Below the pieces are notes generated by a model. That model was given only the letters and a program-made list of their open reading frames with translations, made no database searches and was not told the origin of the DNA. The position numbers and the translations under genes were made by a program. From Anaerolinea sp. (GTDB lineage: Bacteria > Chloroflexota > Anaerolineae > Anaerolineales > Villigracilaceae): a DNA stretch of 64,000 nt. The first letter of the stretch is position 1, and each line of letters begins with the position of its first letter. Of this stretch, positions 1-6,910 are shown piece after piece. Location of the stretch: positions 1 to 64,000 of the forward strand of contig JAIFNG010000058.1 in NCBI GenBank assembly GCA_020047815.1, in the 5' to 3' direction.

Positions 1-15
1 AGGGATAGGTGAACC

Positions 16-987
16 GTGACCGGTATCATCACGAACATGGTTATGCCAAAAATCGAGCGCGAAGCAGAAGCTCGAAATTATGGCAAATTCATAATTAGCC
101 CGCTAGAGGGTGGGTATGGTGTGACACTGGGCAATGCCTTGCGTCGCGTCCTCCTTTCCTCTCTGGAGGGTACTGCCATCTCCTCAATCCGAATTGCGGA
201 TGTCCTGCATGAATTCAGTGACATTCCCGGCGTGCGAGAGGATGTTATTCAGGTTATGTTGCAGGTCAAACAGATCCGCATCAAGATGGATGGTGTGGAC
301 AGCGCCCGCATGCAACTTGAAGTGCGCGGTGAAGGCACAGTTACTGCGGCTGACATCATCACCCCGCCTGAGATCGAGATCGTCAATCCTGACACGTATC
401 TTTTTACTGTGGACGGGGCGAAGACAAAACTCGATATTGAATTCATGGTTGAGCGCGGTCGTGGTTATTCCCCAGCCAATGAACGTGCCGGACATATGCC
501 CATTGGCGAACTTCCCGTGGATGCGATTTATAGCCCCGTGAAGCGTGTCAATTGGGAAGTGGCTTCTGCCCGAGTGGGTCAGAGCACAAATTACGATAAA
601 TTGATTTTGGAAATCTGGACAGACGGCACCATTTCGCCGGAACGCGCCCTGAGCTCCTCTGCCCGTATTTTGATCGATCACTTGCGGTATGTCGCGGGGA
701 TCAATGAAGAAATGCTGGCAGTGGCTGTGGAACGCGAATCCTCGGGAAGCCGTTTGAGCAGTGAGCTGGCTGAAACCCCAGTGGAAGCCCTTGACCTTTC
801 GGTGCGTGTCTTCAATTCCTTGAAGCGTACGGGCATCACCAATGTTGGCGATGTGCTCGACCTCCTTGAAAAAGGCGAGACCGCGGTCATGTCCATCCGC
901 AACTTTGGTGAAAAGAGTCTCGACGAACTTCGCGATAAGATGCGTGAAAAAGGTTTTATGAAAGACGATACATCCTCGGAGAGTTAG
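16..987 (+). CDS. rpoA: DNA-directed RNA polymerase subunit alpha
   Basis: Alpha subunit of RNA polymerase, 323 aa. It nucleates core enzyme assembly, and its C-terminal domain contacts promoter UP elements and activators. The N-terminal assembly domain (about residues 10-235) contains the diagnostic LGNALRRVLLSSLEG stretch; the C-terminal domain (about 250-315) has the helix-hairpin-helix motif SIRNFGEKSLDEL. Length is normal for the family. The first start is GTG at 16 with AGGTGA just upstream; an ATG at 37 (MVMPKIE) is an alternative that fits the usual N-terminus. It is followed after 2 bases by rplQ, the standard order of this ribosomal cluster. Confidence 0.97.
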   Translation: MTGIITNMVMPKIEREAEARNYGKFIISPLEGGYGVTLGNALRRVLLSSLEGTAISSIRIADVLHEFSDIPGVREDVIQVMLQVKQIRIKMDGVDSARMQLEVRGEGTVTAADIITPPEIEIVNPDTYLFTVDGAKTKLDIEFMVERGRGYSPANERAGHMPIGELPVDAIYSPVKRVNWEVASARVGQSTNYDKLILEIWTDGTISPERALSSSARILIDHLRYVAGINEEMLAVAVERESSGSRLSSELAETPVEALDLSVRVFNSLKRTGITNVGDVLDLLEKGETAVMSIRNFGEKSLDELRDKMREKGFMKDDTSSES

Positions 988-989
988 AG

Positions 990-1367
990 ATGCGACATTC
1001 AGTAGCAGGTTATACATTAGGACGTACTTCAGGCGCGCGTATTGCCCTGCGGCGCAACCTGATAAAACAATTTTTTACACATGAGCGTATTCAAACCACC
1101 AAGGCTAAGGCTGCCGCAATTCGTGGCGATGCTGAGCGTCTGATTACGCTTGCCCGCAACAGTGCAAACGGTACAGATGTTCAAAAAGTCAATGCACGTC
1201 GCCTGGCTGCTTCAAAATTGGGTGATAATCAACTCATCAAACGTTTGTTTGATGAAATTGCCCCCCGTTTTGCAACACGCCCCGGCGGTTACACCCGTGT
1301 TTTGAAACTTGGCCCCCGCCATGGCGACGCGGCTGAAATGGTACTTCTTGAATTGGTTGAAGAGTAG
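990..1367 (+). CDS. rplQ: 50S ribosomal protein L17
   Basis: Ribosomal protein L17 of the large subunit, 125 aa, within the normal size range. The N-terminus has the family hallmark RHSVAGYTLGRTSGARIALRRN, here listed as RHSVAGYTLGR followed by TSGARIALRRNL, and the C-terminus carries TRVLKLGPRHGDAAEMVLLEL. It begins 2 bases after rpoA and is surely co-transcribed with it. A GGAGAG sequence at the end of rpoA serves as ribosome binding site. Confidence 0.97.
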   Translation: MRHSVAGYTLGRTSGARIALRRNLIKQFFTHERIQTTKAKAAAIRGDAERLITLARNSANGTDVQKVNARRLAASKLGDNQLIKRLFDEIAPRFATRPGGYTRVLKLGPRHGDAAEMVLLELVEE

Positions 1368-1392
1368 TTAGAGCGACGCGAGTCGCTTAACG

Positions 1393-2139
1393 ATGGCACG
1401 TTACCAAGTGCTTCTTGCCTACGACGGCACCAGATTTTTTGGAAGCCAGGTGCAGGCGAAATCCCGCACAGTGCAGGGCGAACTGGAAAAATCGCTCCGC
1501 AAATTGGGATGGTCTGGGAAGTCAGTCATAATGGCTGGAAGAACAGATACAGGAGTTCATGCAACGGGGCAGGTGGCAGCATTCGATTTTGAATGGGCGC
1601 ATTCGGCAGAAAAACTGCTTAAGGCGCTTAACTCGCACCTTCCACCTGACCTTGTGATAAGAAGCCTGTCTCCATCCTTAAAGGATTTTCACCCGCGCTT
1701 CGATGCCGTTTCACGTCAATATTGCTACAGGCTGTTTTGTGAGCCGATCCGCGATCCATTGCGGGAAAAGTTTCTGTGGCGTGTGTGGCCTCCGGTGGCT
1801 GATGATGTACTCTACCAGAACGCGCGGATTTTCCTCGGAAAACATGATTTTGCCGCCTTGGGTTCACCGACAACGCCGAAAGGCACAACGGTGCGCACGG
1901 TAACAAAAGCCGAATGGAAGAGAATGCCAGATGGTGAGTGGCAGTTTGAGGTCGAGGCGGATGCATTTTTATACCGCATGGCAAGAAGACTGGTTTATGT
2001 GCAAGTGTCCCTTGCCCAGGGAAGATGTTCGGTGGAGAAGATTCAAAATGCCCTGGAAGGGCAGGAAAAACTTCTCGCTGGGCTCGCTCCGGCGCATGGG
2101 TTGACATTGGTTGAAGTGACGTATGGATCACATGAATAG
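1393..2139 (+). CDS. truA: tRNA pseudouridine(38-40) synthase TruA
   Basis: Converts uridines 38-40 of the tRNA anticodon stem to pseudouridine. 248 aa, usual length. The catalytic aspartate is Asp52 in the motif AGRTDTGVHA, and the N-terminus (YQVLLAYDGTRFFGSQ) is typical of TruA. It lies 25 bases after rplQ and 13 bases before rplM, so it sits inside the ribosomal protein cluster, a common position for truA in bacteria. The start at 1393 has a weak ribosome binding site, which suggests coupled translation. Confidence 0.95.
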   Translation: MARYQVLLAYDGTRFFGSQVQAKSRTVQGELEKSLRKLGWSGKSVIMAGRTDTGVHATGQVAAFDFEWAHSAEKLLKALNSHLPPDLVIRSLSPSLKDFHPRFDAVSRQYCYRLFCEPIRDPLREKFLWRVWPPVADDVLYQNARIFLGKHDFAALGSPTTPKGTTVRTVTKAEWKRMPDGEWQFEVEADAFLYRMARRLVYVQVSLAQGRCSVEKIQNALEGQEKLLAGLAPAHGLTLVEVTYGSHE

Positions 2140-2152
2140 ATTATGAAACGGA

Positions 2153-2605
2153 GTGACGAAAGTGCAACAGAAAACGTACTATCCGAAAGCCGCTGAAATT
2201 CAGCGCGACTGGGTTGTAATAGATGCCGAAGGGCAGAACCTGGGCCGCCTGGCCGCGCGAATCGCGCATGTTCTGCTTGGCAAACACAAACCTACTTTTA
2301 CGCCTGGCGTGGAAATGGGCGATTTTGTAGTGGTCGTGAATACTGAGCGCGTAACTGTGACCGGTACCAGGACCAACAGCAAATTAGACAGCAAGATCTA
2401 CTATAGCCATTCAGGCTATCCAGGTGGCTTGAAAAGCATCTCCCTGCGAGATCAATTGAACCAGCATCCTGATCGTGCATTGCGTGATGCCGTATGGGGT
2501 ATGCTTCCGCATAACCGCATGGGGCGTTCCACACTCAAGCGATTGAAGATTTATGCTGGTCCTAATCATCCGCACCAAGTGCAGACTCCGAAAATTTCGG
2601 AATAA
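2153..2605 (+). CDS. rplM: 50S ribosomal protein L13
   Basis: Ribosomal protein L13, 150 aa. Recognisable segments are DAEGQNLGRLAARIAHVLLGKHKP, here split as DAEGQNLGRLAAR and IAHVLLGKHKP, and MLPHNRMGRSTLKRLKIYAG near the end. The start is GTG at 2153, preceded by AACGGAG. It forms the usual L13-S9 pair with rpsI, which follows after 14 bases. Confidence 0.97.
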   Translation: MTKVQQKTYYPKAAEIQRDWVVIDAEGQNLGRLAARIAHVLLGKHKPTFTPGVEMGDFVVVVNTERVTVTGTRTNSKLDSKIYYSHSGYPGGLKSISLRDQLNQHPDRALRDAVWGMLPHNRMGRSTLKRLKIYAGPNHPHQVQTPKISE

Positions 2606-2619
2606 AGAGGTAAGTGAAT

Positions 2620-3012
2620 ATGGCTCAATATTATGAAGGCATTGGACGCCGCAAGGAAAGCATTGCCCGTGTGCGCCTTGTAACCGGCTCTGGCAAATTT
2701 GTTGTCAATGAAAAAGAAGGCGCTGTTTTCTTTCCCCGTCTCGGCGACTTTGAAGACATTCTGCGCCCGTTCGGTGTGGTGGGGCAGGAAGCAAATAAGT
2801 ATGACGTCAGCGTTTTGGTTAATGGGGGCGGCGTTAGTGGACAGGCGGAATCTGTGCGCCTCGGCATTGCACGCGCTCTCCAGATCATCAACGCGGAGTG
2901 GACTGCGGCTTTGCGCAAAAAAGGCTTGCTCACACGCGATGCCCGCGTGAAGGAACGAAAGAAGCCCGGTCTCAAGAAAGCCCGCAAGGCTCCGACATAC
3001 ACCAAACGCTAG
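2620..3012 (+). CDS. rpsI: 30S ribosomal protein S9
   Basis: Ribosomal protein S9, 130 aa from the ATG at 2620. The family motifs GIGRRKESIARVRL and the basic C-terminal tail ending KARKAPTYTKR are present; that tail reaches into the P site. An upstream GTG at 2614 is in frame, but the ribosome binding site AAAGAGG ends at 2610, which leaves 9 bases to the ATG and only 3 to the GTG, so the ATG is preferred. It is the last gene of the ribosomal cluster in this window. Confidence 0.96.
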   Translation: MAQYYEGIGRRKESIARVRLVTGSGKFVVNEKEGAVFFPRLGDFEDILRPFGVVGQEANKYDVSVLVNGGGVSGQAESVRLGIARALQIINAEWTAALRKKGLLTRDARVKERKKPGLKKARKAPTYTKR

Positions 3013-3131
3013 TCTTTATCTACTAAGACTTACTGTTATCACCCTTTTGGGTGTCATCCTTTAGGATAATCCGTAATGCGTGATCCGTAAATTATTTTAC
3101 GAATTACGAATTACGGATTACGGCTTTAACA
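3011..3131 (+). repeat. Intergenic hairpins and CGTAAT-type inverted repeat
   Basis: The spacer between rpsI and the mazG gene holds small hairpins (AGTCTT/AAGACT at 3011-3030 and CACCC/GGGTG near 3042-3054) without a T-run, then an imperfect 24-base inverted repeat spanning about 3065-3119. The arms are TAATCCGTAATGCG.. and its near-complement ..AATTACGGATTA with a 6-base loop. The repeat is built from CGTAAT-like units and ends about 12 bases before the mazG start. A shorter CGTAAT hairpin occurs at 40651-40676. Confidence 0.6.
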
Positions 3132-4241
3132 ATGGAAACCGTTATGGACTTGACCCTTATTTCATCGGTATTTGATACGCTAGGTTTGTCGCTAGTCCCC
3201 AGGTTGAGCCTGGTAGAAGCTCCTGTTCTTTCATCTGCACATTATCCTCCCTTTCCGCCTGATGCGCCTGTCCTCTTGTTGGGGCTTGATTCTCGTGTAT
3301 TGGCTTTGAGAGTGAAGATTGTCTTATTGTCCAGTTACCCTGCATCCCACGAAGTCAGCCTGGTGGATGGAAGCGAAGTAGTCACCACACCTTTATTGAA
3401 TCTGGACGCGCTTTCAGAATACTCAGTATCAACCTGCCTTTACCTTCCACCCTTGGGTGAGGGAACATCGTTGGAGTCGTTTGCCGAGATCGTGGCGCAT
3501 TTGCGTGCCCCTGATGGCTGTCCTTGGGATCAGAAACAGACTCACATGACACTGCGGACACACCTGCTTGAAGAATCCTACGAGGCACTAAGTGCCATGG
3601 ACGAGAATGACCCCGCTGGGATGTGCGAGGAGTTTGGCGATCTGCTTTTACAAATTGTGTTGAACGCCCAAATTGCGACTGAAACCCGTGAATTTTCTCT
3701 GCCGCTGGTGTTGAAAGGCATTTATGACAAGATAGTTCGCCGCCATCCGCATGTGTTCGGTGATGTCAAAGTGGACTCAGTGGATGGAGTCTTACAAAAC
3801 TGGGAGAAGTTGAAGGAGAAAGAACGCGAGGAAAACGGAAAAACTGACCAGATAAAAGGTTTATTGGACGGTGTTCCTTCCGCTTTGCCTGCATTGACAC
3901 AGGCGCTGGAATACCAGGACCGCGCTGCCCGCATCGGTTTTGATTGGCCTGAGGTGGAAGGCGTGCTCGATAAAGTCCGCGAAGAAATTGAAGAGATTAA
4001 ACAGGCTCAGAATCTTGAGGAAGTGACCTCTGAACTGGGTGACTTGTTTTTCGTACTGGTTAACCTGGCGCGCTGGCGGAAAGTGGATGCTGAGTCTGCT
4101 CTGCGGGGGACGAATTTGAAATTTAAGAAACGTTTTAACCACGTGGAAAAAGGCGCAAAGAAGCAGGGGCGGAATCTATCAGATATGACCCTGGAAGAAA
4201 TGGATGCATTGTGGAATGAGGCAAAGAAATTGGGATTGTGA
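3132..4241 (+). CDS. mazG: MazG nucleotide pyrophosphohydrolase with truncated methylase-like N-terminus
   Basis: Nucleoside triphosphate pyrophosphohydrolase of the MazG family, 369 aa. It would hydrolyse NTPs or dNTPs to monophosphates. Residues ~115-369 are a full-length MazG with both repeats: LRAPDGCPWDQKQTH, HLLEESYEAL, EEFGDLLLQIVLNAQ, then a second set with EIEEIKQ and ELGDLFFVLVNLARW. Residues 1-~110 resemble the C-terminal half of the tetrapyrrole methylase domain fused to MazG in YabN-type proteins (…LLSSYPASHEVSLVDG… CLYLPPL), but the SAM-binding GPGDP half is absent. The gap upstream is filled by an inverted repeat. ATG at 3144 is an alternative start. Confidence 0.88.
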   Translation: METVMDLTLISSVFDTLGLSLVPRLSLVEAPVLSSAHYPPFPPDAPVLLLGLDSRVLALRVKIVLLSSYPASHEVSLVDGSEVVTTPLLNLDALSEYSVSTCLYLPPLGEGTSLESFAEIVAHLRAPDGCPWDQKQTHMTLRTHLLEESYEALSAMDENDPAGMCEEFGDLLLQIVLNAQIATETREFSLPLVLKGIYDKIVRRHPHVFGDVKVDSVDGVLQNWEKLKEKEREENGKTDQIKGLLDGVPSALPALTQALEYQDRAARIGFDWPEVEGVLDKVREEIEEIKQAQNLEEVTSELGDLFFVLVNLARWRKVDAESALRGTNLKFKKRFNHVEKGAKKQGRNLSDMTLEEMDALWNEAKKLGL

Positions 4242-4349
4242 AAATTGCCAGGTTTTTCAGAATTTTTTAGATACTGGTGTGTTTTTTCGGACTGTTTGGA
4301 AAAATACCACTTGTTGAGAATTTGTAAGGATATTTTTTAGCGGGAAGGA

Positions 4350-4355
4350 TAAAAT
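4350..4355 (+). promoter_or_regulatory. -10 hexamer TAAAAT next to start codon
   Basis: TAAAAT ends 6 bases before the ATG at 4362, which would put transcription start at or next to the start codon. No good -35 element is visible, and a distant GGAAGGA at 4343-4349 could still act as a ribosome binding site, so this is the weakest member of the leaderless set. Confidence 0.35.
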
Positions 4356-4361
4356 TAATAT

Positions 4362-5360
4362 ATGGATAGACTTGAGAATAACACTCCGACTCCGTCGCCC
4401 AAACAAAACATCCCCGATGGTTGGGCGGTTAATGGACATTGCCCAGCCTGTGGGGTAGTGGGATTGAAAGTTACACATCTGCCGGACATTGCAGATTATC
4501 TGTCCTGCCAAAAATGCGAAATATCCTTTGAAGTAGAAAATGGGGGCAGGTATATTCGCTTGAAGTATATTCCTGATACGCTGGAATTTGTGGATGCAAT
4601 CCTTCATAATCGCTGGGTGGAGGCTTCAAAACTTTCTGGAATCATTGCCAAACATCGTCCTGTTGTTCCCGAGAAAAGGGCTTCTGACCAGCCACCCGTT
4701 GAATTGTCCAATGATGATATCTGGAATCGTGCCTATCGTATGTATCGCTTGGGCAACAAGCCCAAAATGATCCAATTAATGCTGGTTCAATCCGGTTTGA
4801 ATCAAGAACAGTCGGATGTCATTTTTATGAAGCTAAAAAAAATATCCGAAGAAGATGCCCGGCAGCAAAATAAAAAATTTCTTACTGTGGCGGGATTGGC
4901 CTTTTTATTTATTTTTCTAATAGCAGGAAGCTGGCTTTATATGAGCGGAAATCTTCCCGTATTTTTGGGACTTGTCACGGTTACCCCTGCTCCAACCCAG
5001 TCAGCGAATCAGCCTTCAGCAGTCAGCATGTTGTTGAAAATCATCCCTGCAGAAGTGCAGCCGGATATAATGAATCTCCCTGATACGAAAGTGGAAGAGA
5101 AAAAAGGTCCAGGTGCGGCTGCGTGTCCGGCCACATCAAAGTCAGCGGCGGAATTGTTTGGAGGTGAGCCGGAATTTTGGAAACGGGATATGGAGCAATT
5201 TCCCTCGTGGCAGATGATCACTGCCGGTGATGCAGTTACAGTTGGTGTGCCAACGGGCATGACTGCTGGCTATGTGGACAACGAGACTTTTACACTTCTT
5301 TCGGTTCATGGCCCGGCAACCATTCATAATGTAAACTTCCTGGTGATCACTTGTGATTGA
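4362..5360 (+). CDS. Zinc-ribbon membrane protein, unknown function
   Basis: 332 aa, not recognised as a named family. The N-terminus has a probable zinc ribbon, CPACG … CQKCE (about residues 28-52). A central segment (about 120-165) looks helical and contains NDDIWNRAYRMYRLG. One membrane helix follows at about 171-193 (FLTVAGLAFLFIFLIAGSW), and the C-terminal ~140 residues would be outside the membrane, with a Pro/Thr-rich linker followed by a small domain holding two cysteines. The layout suggests a cytoplasmic metal-binding head tethered to an extracytoplasmic domain. It stands alone, convergent with the lipoprotein gene downstream. Confidence 0.75.
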   Translation: MDRLENNTPTPSPKQNIPDGWAVNGHCPACGVVGLKVTHLPDIADYLSCQKCEISFEVENGGRYIRLKYIPDTLEFVDAILHNRWVEASKLSGIIAKHRPVVPEKRASDQPPVELSNDDIWNRAYRMYRLGNKPKMIQLMLVQSGLNQEQSDVIFMKLKKISEEDARQQNKKFLTVAGLAFLFIFLIAGSWLYMSGNLPVFLGLVTVTPAPTQSANQPSAVSMLLKIIPAEVQPDIMNLPDTKVEEKKGPGAAACPATSKSAAELFGGEPEFWKRDMEQFPSWQMITAGDAVTVGVPTGMTAGYVDNETFTLLSVHGPATIHNVNFLVITCD

Positions 5361-5395
5361 TATTTGAAGACCCCTGGAATTATAAAAATATTTAA

Positions 5396-6034
5396 TTACT
5401 GTCCACAGGTGAACCTGGACATTGCCTCCGCAAACAGTGAAGCGGCTATATCAGGCTGTTGGGTGTAACTTTTCCATGCAAAAACGCGGTCACCGCAAAC
5501 CCATGCGCTCGCACTGCCAAAGGGAACTTCTGTGATCGAAGTTGTGATGGGGGTGTAAACCACATTCAAATTACGGATTAATTTCACTTCAAGCGAACCA
5601 CTTGTCACATCTGACTGGTCATCAAGTATGGTATCCAGCAGAAAATTTGGGTCTGTAGTTCCTGGAGCGTGTAGCCAGATCAGGCTAATAACCACGCTTG
5701 GAATCTGGTAGGCGTAGATGAAACCGTTGCCATATGTACTGGGTGAGCCTACATCAAGGACTGCAAGATGATCATAAAATGCCACGTTGCTGGGATGTCC
5801 AATGCAAAACTGGTATTCGCAATACAGGCCTGCCAGGTTGACTGATGTTGCAGTGGGATAAGGCGTTGGCAGTACAACCTGGGTCGGGTTAGGGATTGCT
5901 GCGAGCGTGGAGACCACTGCCTGGTTGATCTGGATCTGGATGTCGGAGTTGGATGGGGATTTTTTGGGGGTGCAGGATGCAAATAGTATGAGAATCAAGC
6001 TTAGGGAGGCAAAAAAAAGTGGTCGTTTTTTCAT
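5396..6034 (-). CDS. Lipoprotein, unknown function
   Basis: 212 aa from the ATG at 6034. The N-terminus MKKRPLFFASLSLILILFASC is a lipoprotein signal (basic residues, hydrophobic core, lipobox LFASC), so the mature protein should be anchored in the membrane through its first cysteine. The mature part has a Ser/Pro/Thr-rich start and a compact domain with cysteines (YCEYQFCIGHPSNVAFYD) that I cannot assign. An in-frame ATG at 6049 overlaps a TATAAT located 6 bases before the chosen start, which favours the shorter protein and a leaderless mRNA. Confidence 0.8.
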   Translation of the reverse strand: MKKRPLFFASLSLILILFASCTPKKSPSNSDIQIQINQAVVSTLAAIPNPTQVVLPTPYPTATSVNLAGLYCEYQFCIGHPSNVAFYDHLAVLDVGSPSTYGNGFIYAYQIPSVVISLIWLHAPGTTDPNFLLDTILDDQSDVTSGSLEVKLIRNLNVVYTPITTSITEVPFGSASAWVCGDRVFAWKSYTQQPDIAASLFAEAMSRFTCGQ

Positions 6035-6040
6035 TCCAAA

Positions 6041-6046
6041 ATTATA
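6041..6046 (-). promoter_or_regulatory. -10 element TATAAT, leaderless start
   Basis: On the minus strand TATAAT is followed by exactly 6 bases (TTTGGA) and then the ATG of the lipoprotein gene at 6034. Transcription would start at the start codon. The -35 region is poor. Confidence 0.55.
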
Positions 6047-6188
6047 CATCTTTGGCTGGGGGATTACATAAAATACTCATAATAAAACAAGAAAAGTAAC
6101 CGGGTGATCACCTCACTTAAAAGCCATGGTGGAACGAGGTGTACTAAAAAAATTATGTATCATGTAAAAAATATTATGCGTTTTTGCA

Positions 6189-6217
6189 TTGACATAAATG
6201 TGCATATCTTTTATATT
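6189..6217 (+). promoter_or_regulatory. Sigma-70-type promoter of the copper cluster
   Basis: TTGACA at 6189-6194, a 17-base spacer and TATATT at 6212-6217 make a near-consensus housekeeping promoter. Transcription would start near 6224, immediately before the CsoR-like operator and 48 bases before the csoR start codon. Confidence 0.85.
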
Positions 6218-6225
6218 TGGGAGAA

Positions 6226-6248
6226 CCCACCCCCCATGGGGGGGGTAC
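6226..6248 (+). promoter_or_regulatory. CsoR-type operator
   Basis: A run of C (CCCACCCCCC), a central AT at 6236-6237 and a run of eight G followed by TAC form a G/C-tract palindrome of the kind bound by CsoR/RcnR repressors. It covers the predicted transcription start of the csoR gene, so apo-CsoR would block initiation and copper would release it. The site is seen directly; the regulator assignment follows from the adjacent csoR. Confidence 0.8.
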
Positions 6249-6271
6249 ATAATTGGATATGAGAGGTAGAT

Positions 6272-6547
6272 ATGCAAAGTGATGGTGACACTGTAACACG
6301 GAGATTGAAGACAGTGGAGGGGCATCTACGCGGGGTTATCCGCATGGTGGAGGAGGATGCATACTGTATTGATGTGATCCGCCAGATACAGGCTATTGAA
6401 GCTGCGCTAAACAAGGTGAGCTCCAAAATCCTTGAAGACCATTTAAATTCGTGCGTTATCACTGCAATTCAAGGGAATGACAAAAAAGAACGTGAGCGCG
6501 TGTTGAAGGAAATCAGTGAAGTATTTGAGATGTCAACAAAAGTTTAA
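6272..6547 (+). CDS. csoR: CsoR-family copper-sensing repressor
   Basis: Metal-responsive repressor of the CsoR/RcnR family, 91 aa, all-alpha. The Cu(I)-binding triad fits CsoR: Cys32 (preceded by Tyr31), His57 and Cys61, in the contexts EDAYCIDVIRQIQA and LEDHLNSCV. The N-terminal RRLKTVEGHLRGVIRMV helix is typical. In known members Cu(I) binding lowers DNA affinity. The gene starts 24 bases after a G/C-tract operator and probably represses itself and the following copper genes. A ribosome binding site GAGAGGT precedes the ATG. Confidence 0.93.
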   Translation: MQSDGDTVTRRLKTVEGHLRGVIRMVEEDAYCIDVIRQIQAIEAALNKVSSKILEDHLNSCVITAIQGNDKKERERVLKEISEVFEMSTKV

Positions 6548-6635
6548 ACTGTGTTCCGGGCATGGTGAAGTATTAAGGTGAAATGTGCTTTGATCTTGCC
6601 TGGTGCCCAAAAAAAATACCCAAGGAGAAAATAAC

Positions 6636-6854
6636 ATGACCACAGTAATCTATTCCATCCCCGCCATTTCTTGCGGACATTGCACCCACACGATCGAAAC
6701 CGAAGTGGGTGAGCTAAAAGGAGTTCAATCCGTGAAGGCGTCAATTGACACAAAGAAAGTGGAGATCACTTTTGACAAACCTGCGAGTGAAGATATGATC
6801 AAAGCTTTGCTGACTGAGATTAATTATCCTGTTGAGGGAGTGATCATTTTATAG
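6636..6854 (+). CDS. copZ: Copper chaperone (HMA domain)
   Basis: 72-aa heavy-metal-associated domain protein. Metal ligands are Cys13 and Cys16 in SCGHC, after the beta strand TTVIYSIPAI. It would carry Cu(I) to the CopA ATPase encoded next. The start is ATG at 6636, with AAGGAGA 8 bases upstream; the longer reading from 6603 adds a charged segment that does not belong to the domain. A clear terminator lies between it and copA, so chaperone and pump may be made in different amounts. Confidence 0.92.
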   Translation: MTTVIYSIPAISCGHCTHTIETEVGELKGVQSVKASIDTKKVEITFDKPASEDMIKALLTEINYPVEGVIIL

Positions 6855-6863
6855 GTAGTGAGG

Positions 6864-6897
6864 CCTGACAGGGTTTTATCAACCTGTCAGGTTTTTT
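6864..6897 (+). terminator. Intrinsic terminator between copZ and copA
   Basis: Perfect 9-bp stem CCTGACAGG/CCTGTCAGG with a 10-base loop, followed by six T. It lies 14 bases before copA and would reduce or end transcription coming from the csoR promoter. Confidence 0.85.
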
Positions 6898-6910
6898 ATC
6901 AGGATTTGAG

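Noticed and set aside
184-1017. Long minus-strand frame opposite rpoA
   Set aside because: Shadow of the rpoA coding sequence; rpoA is certain.
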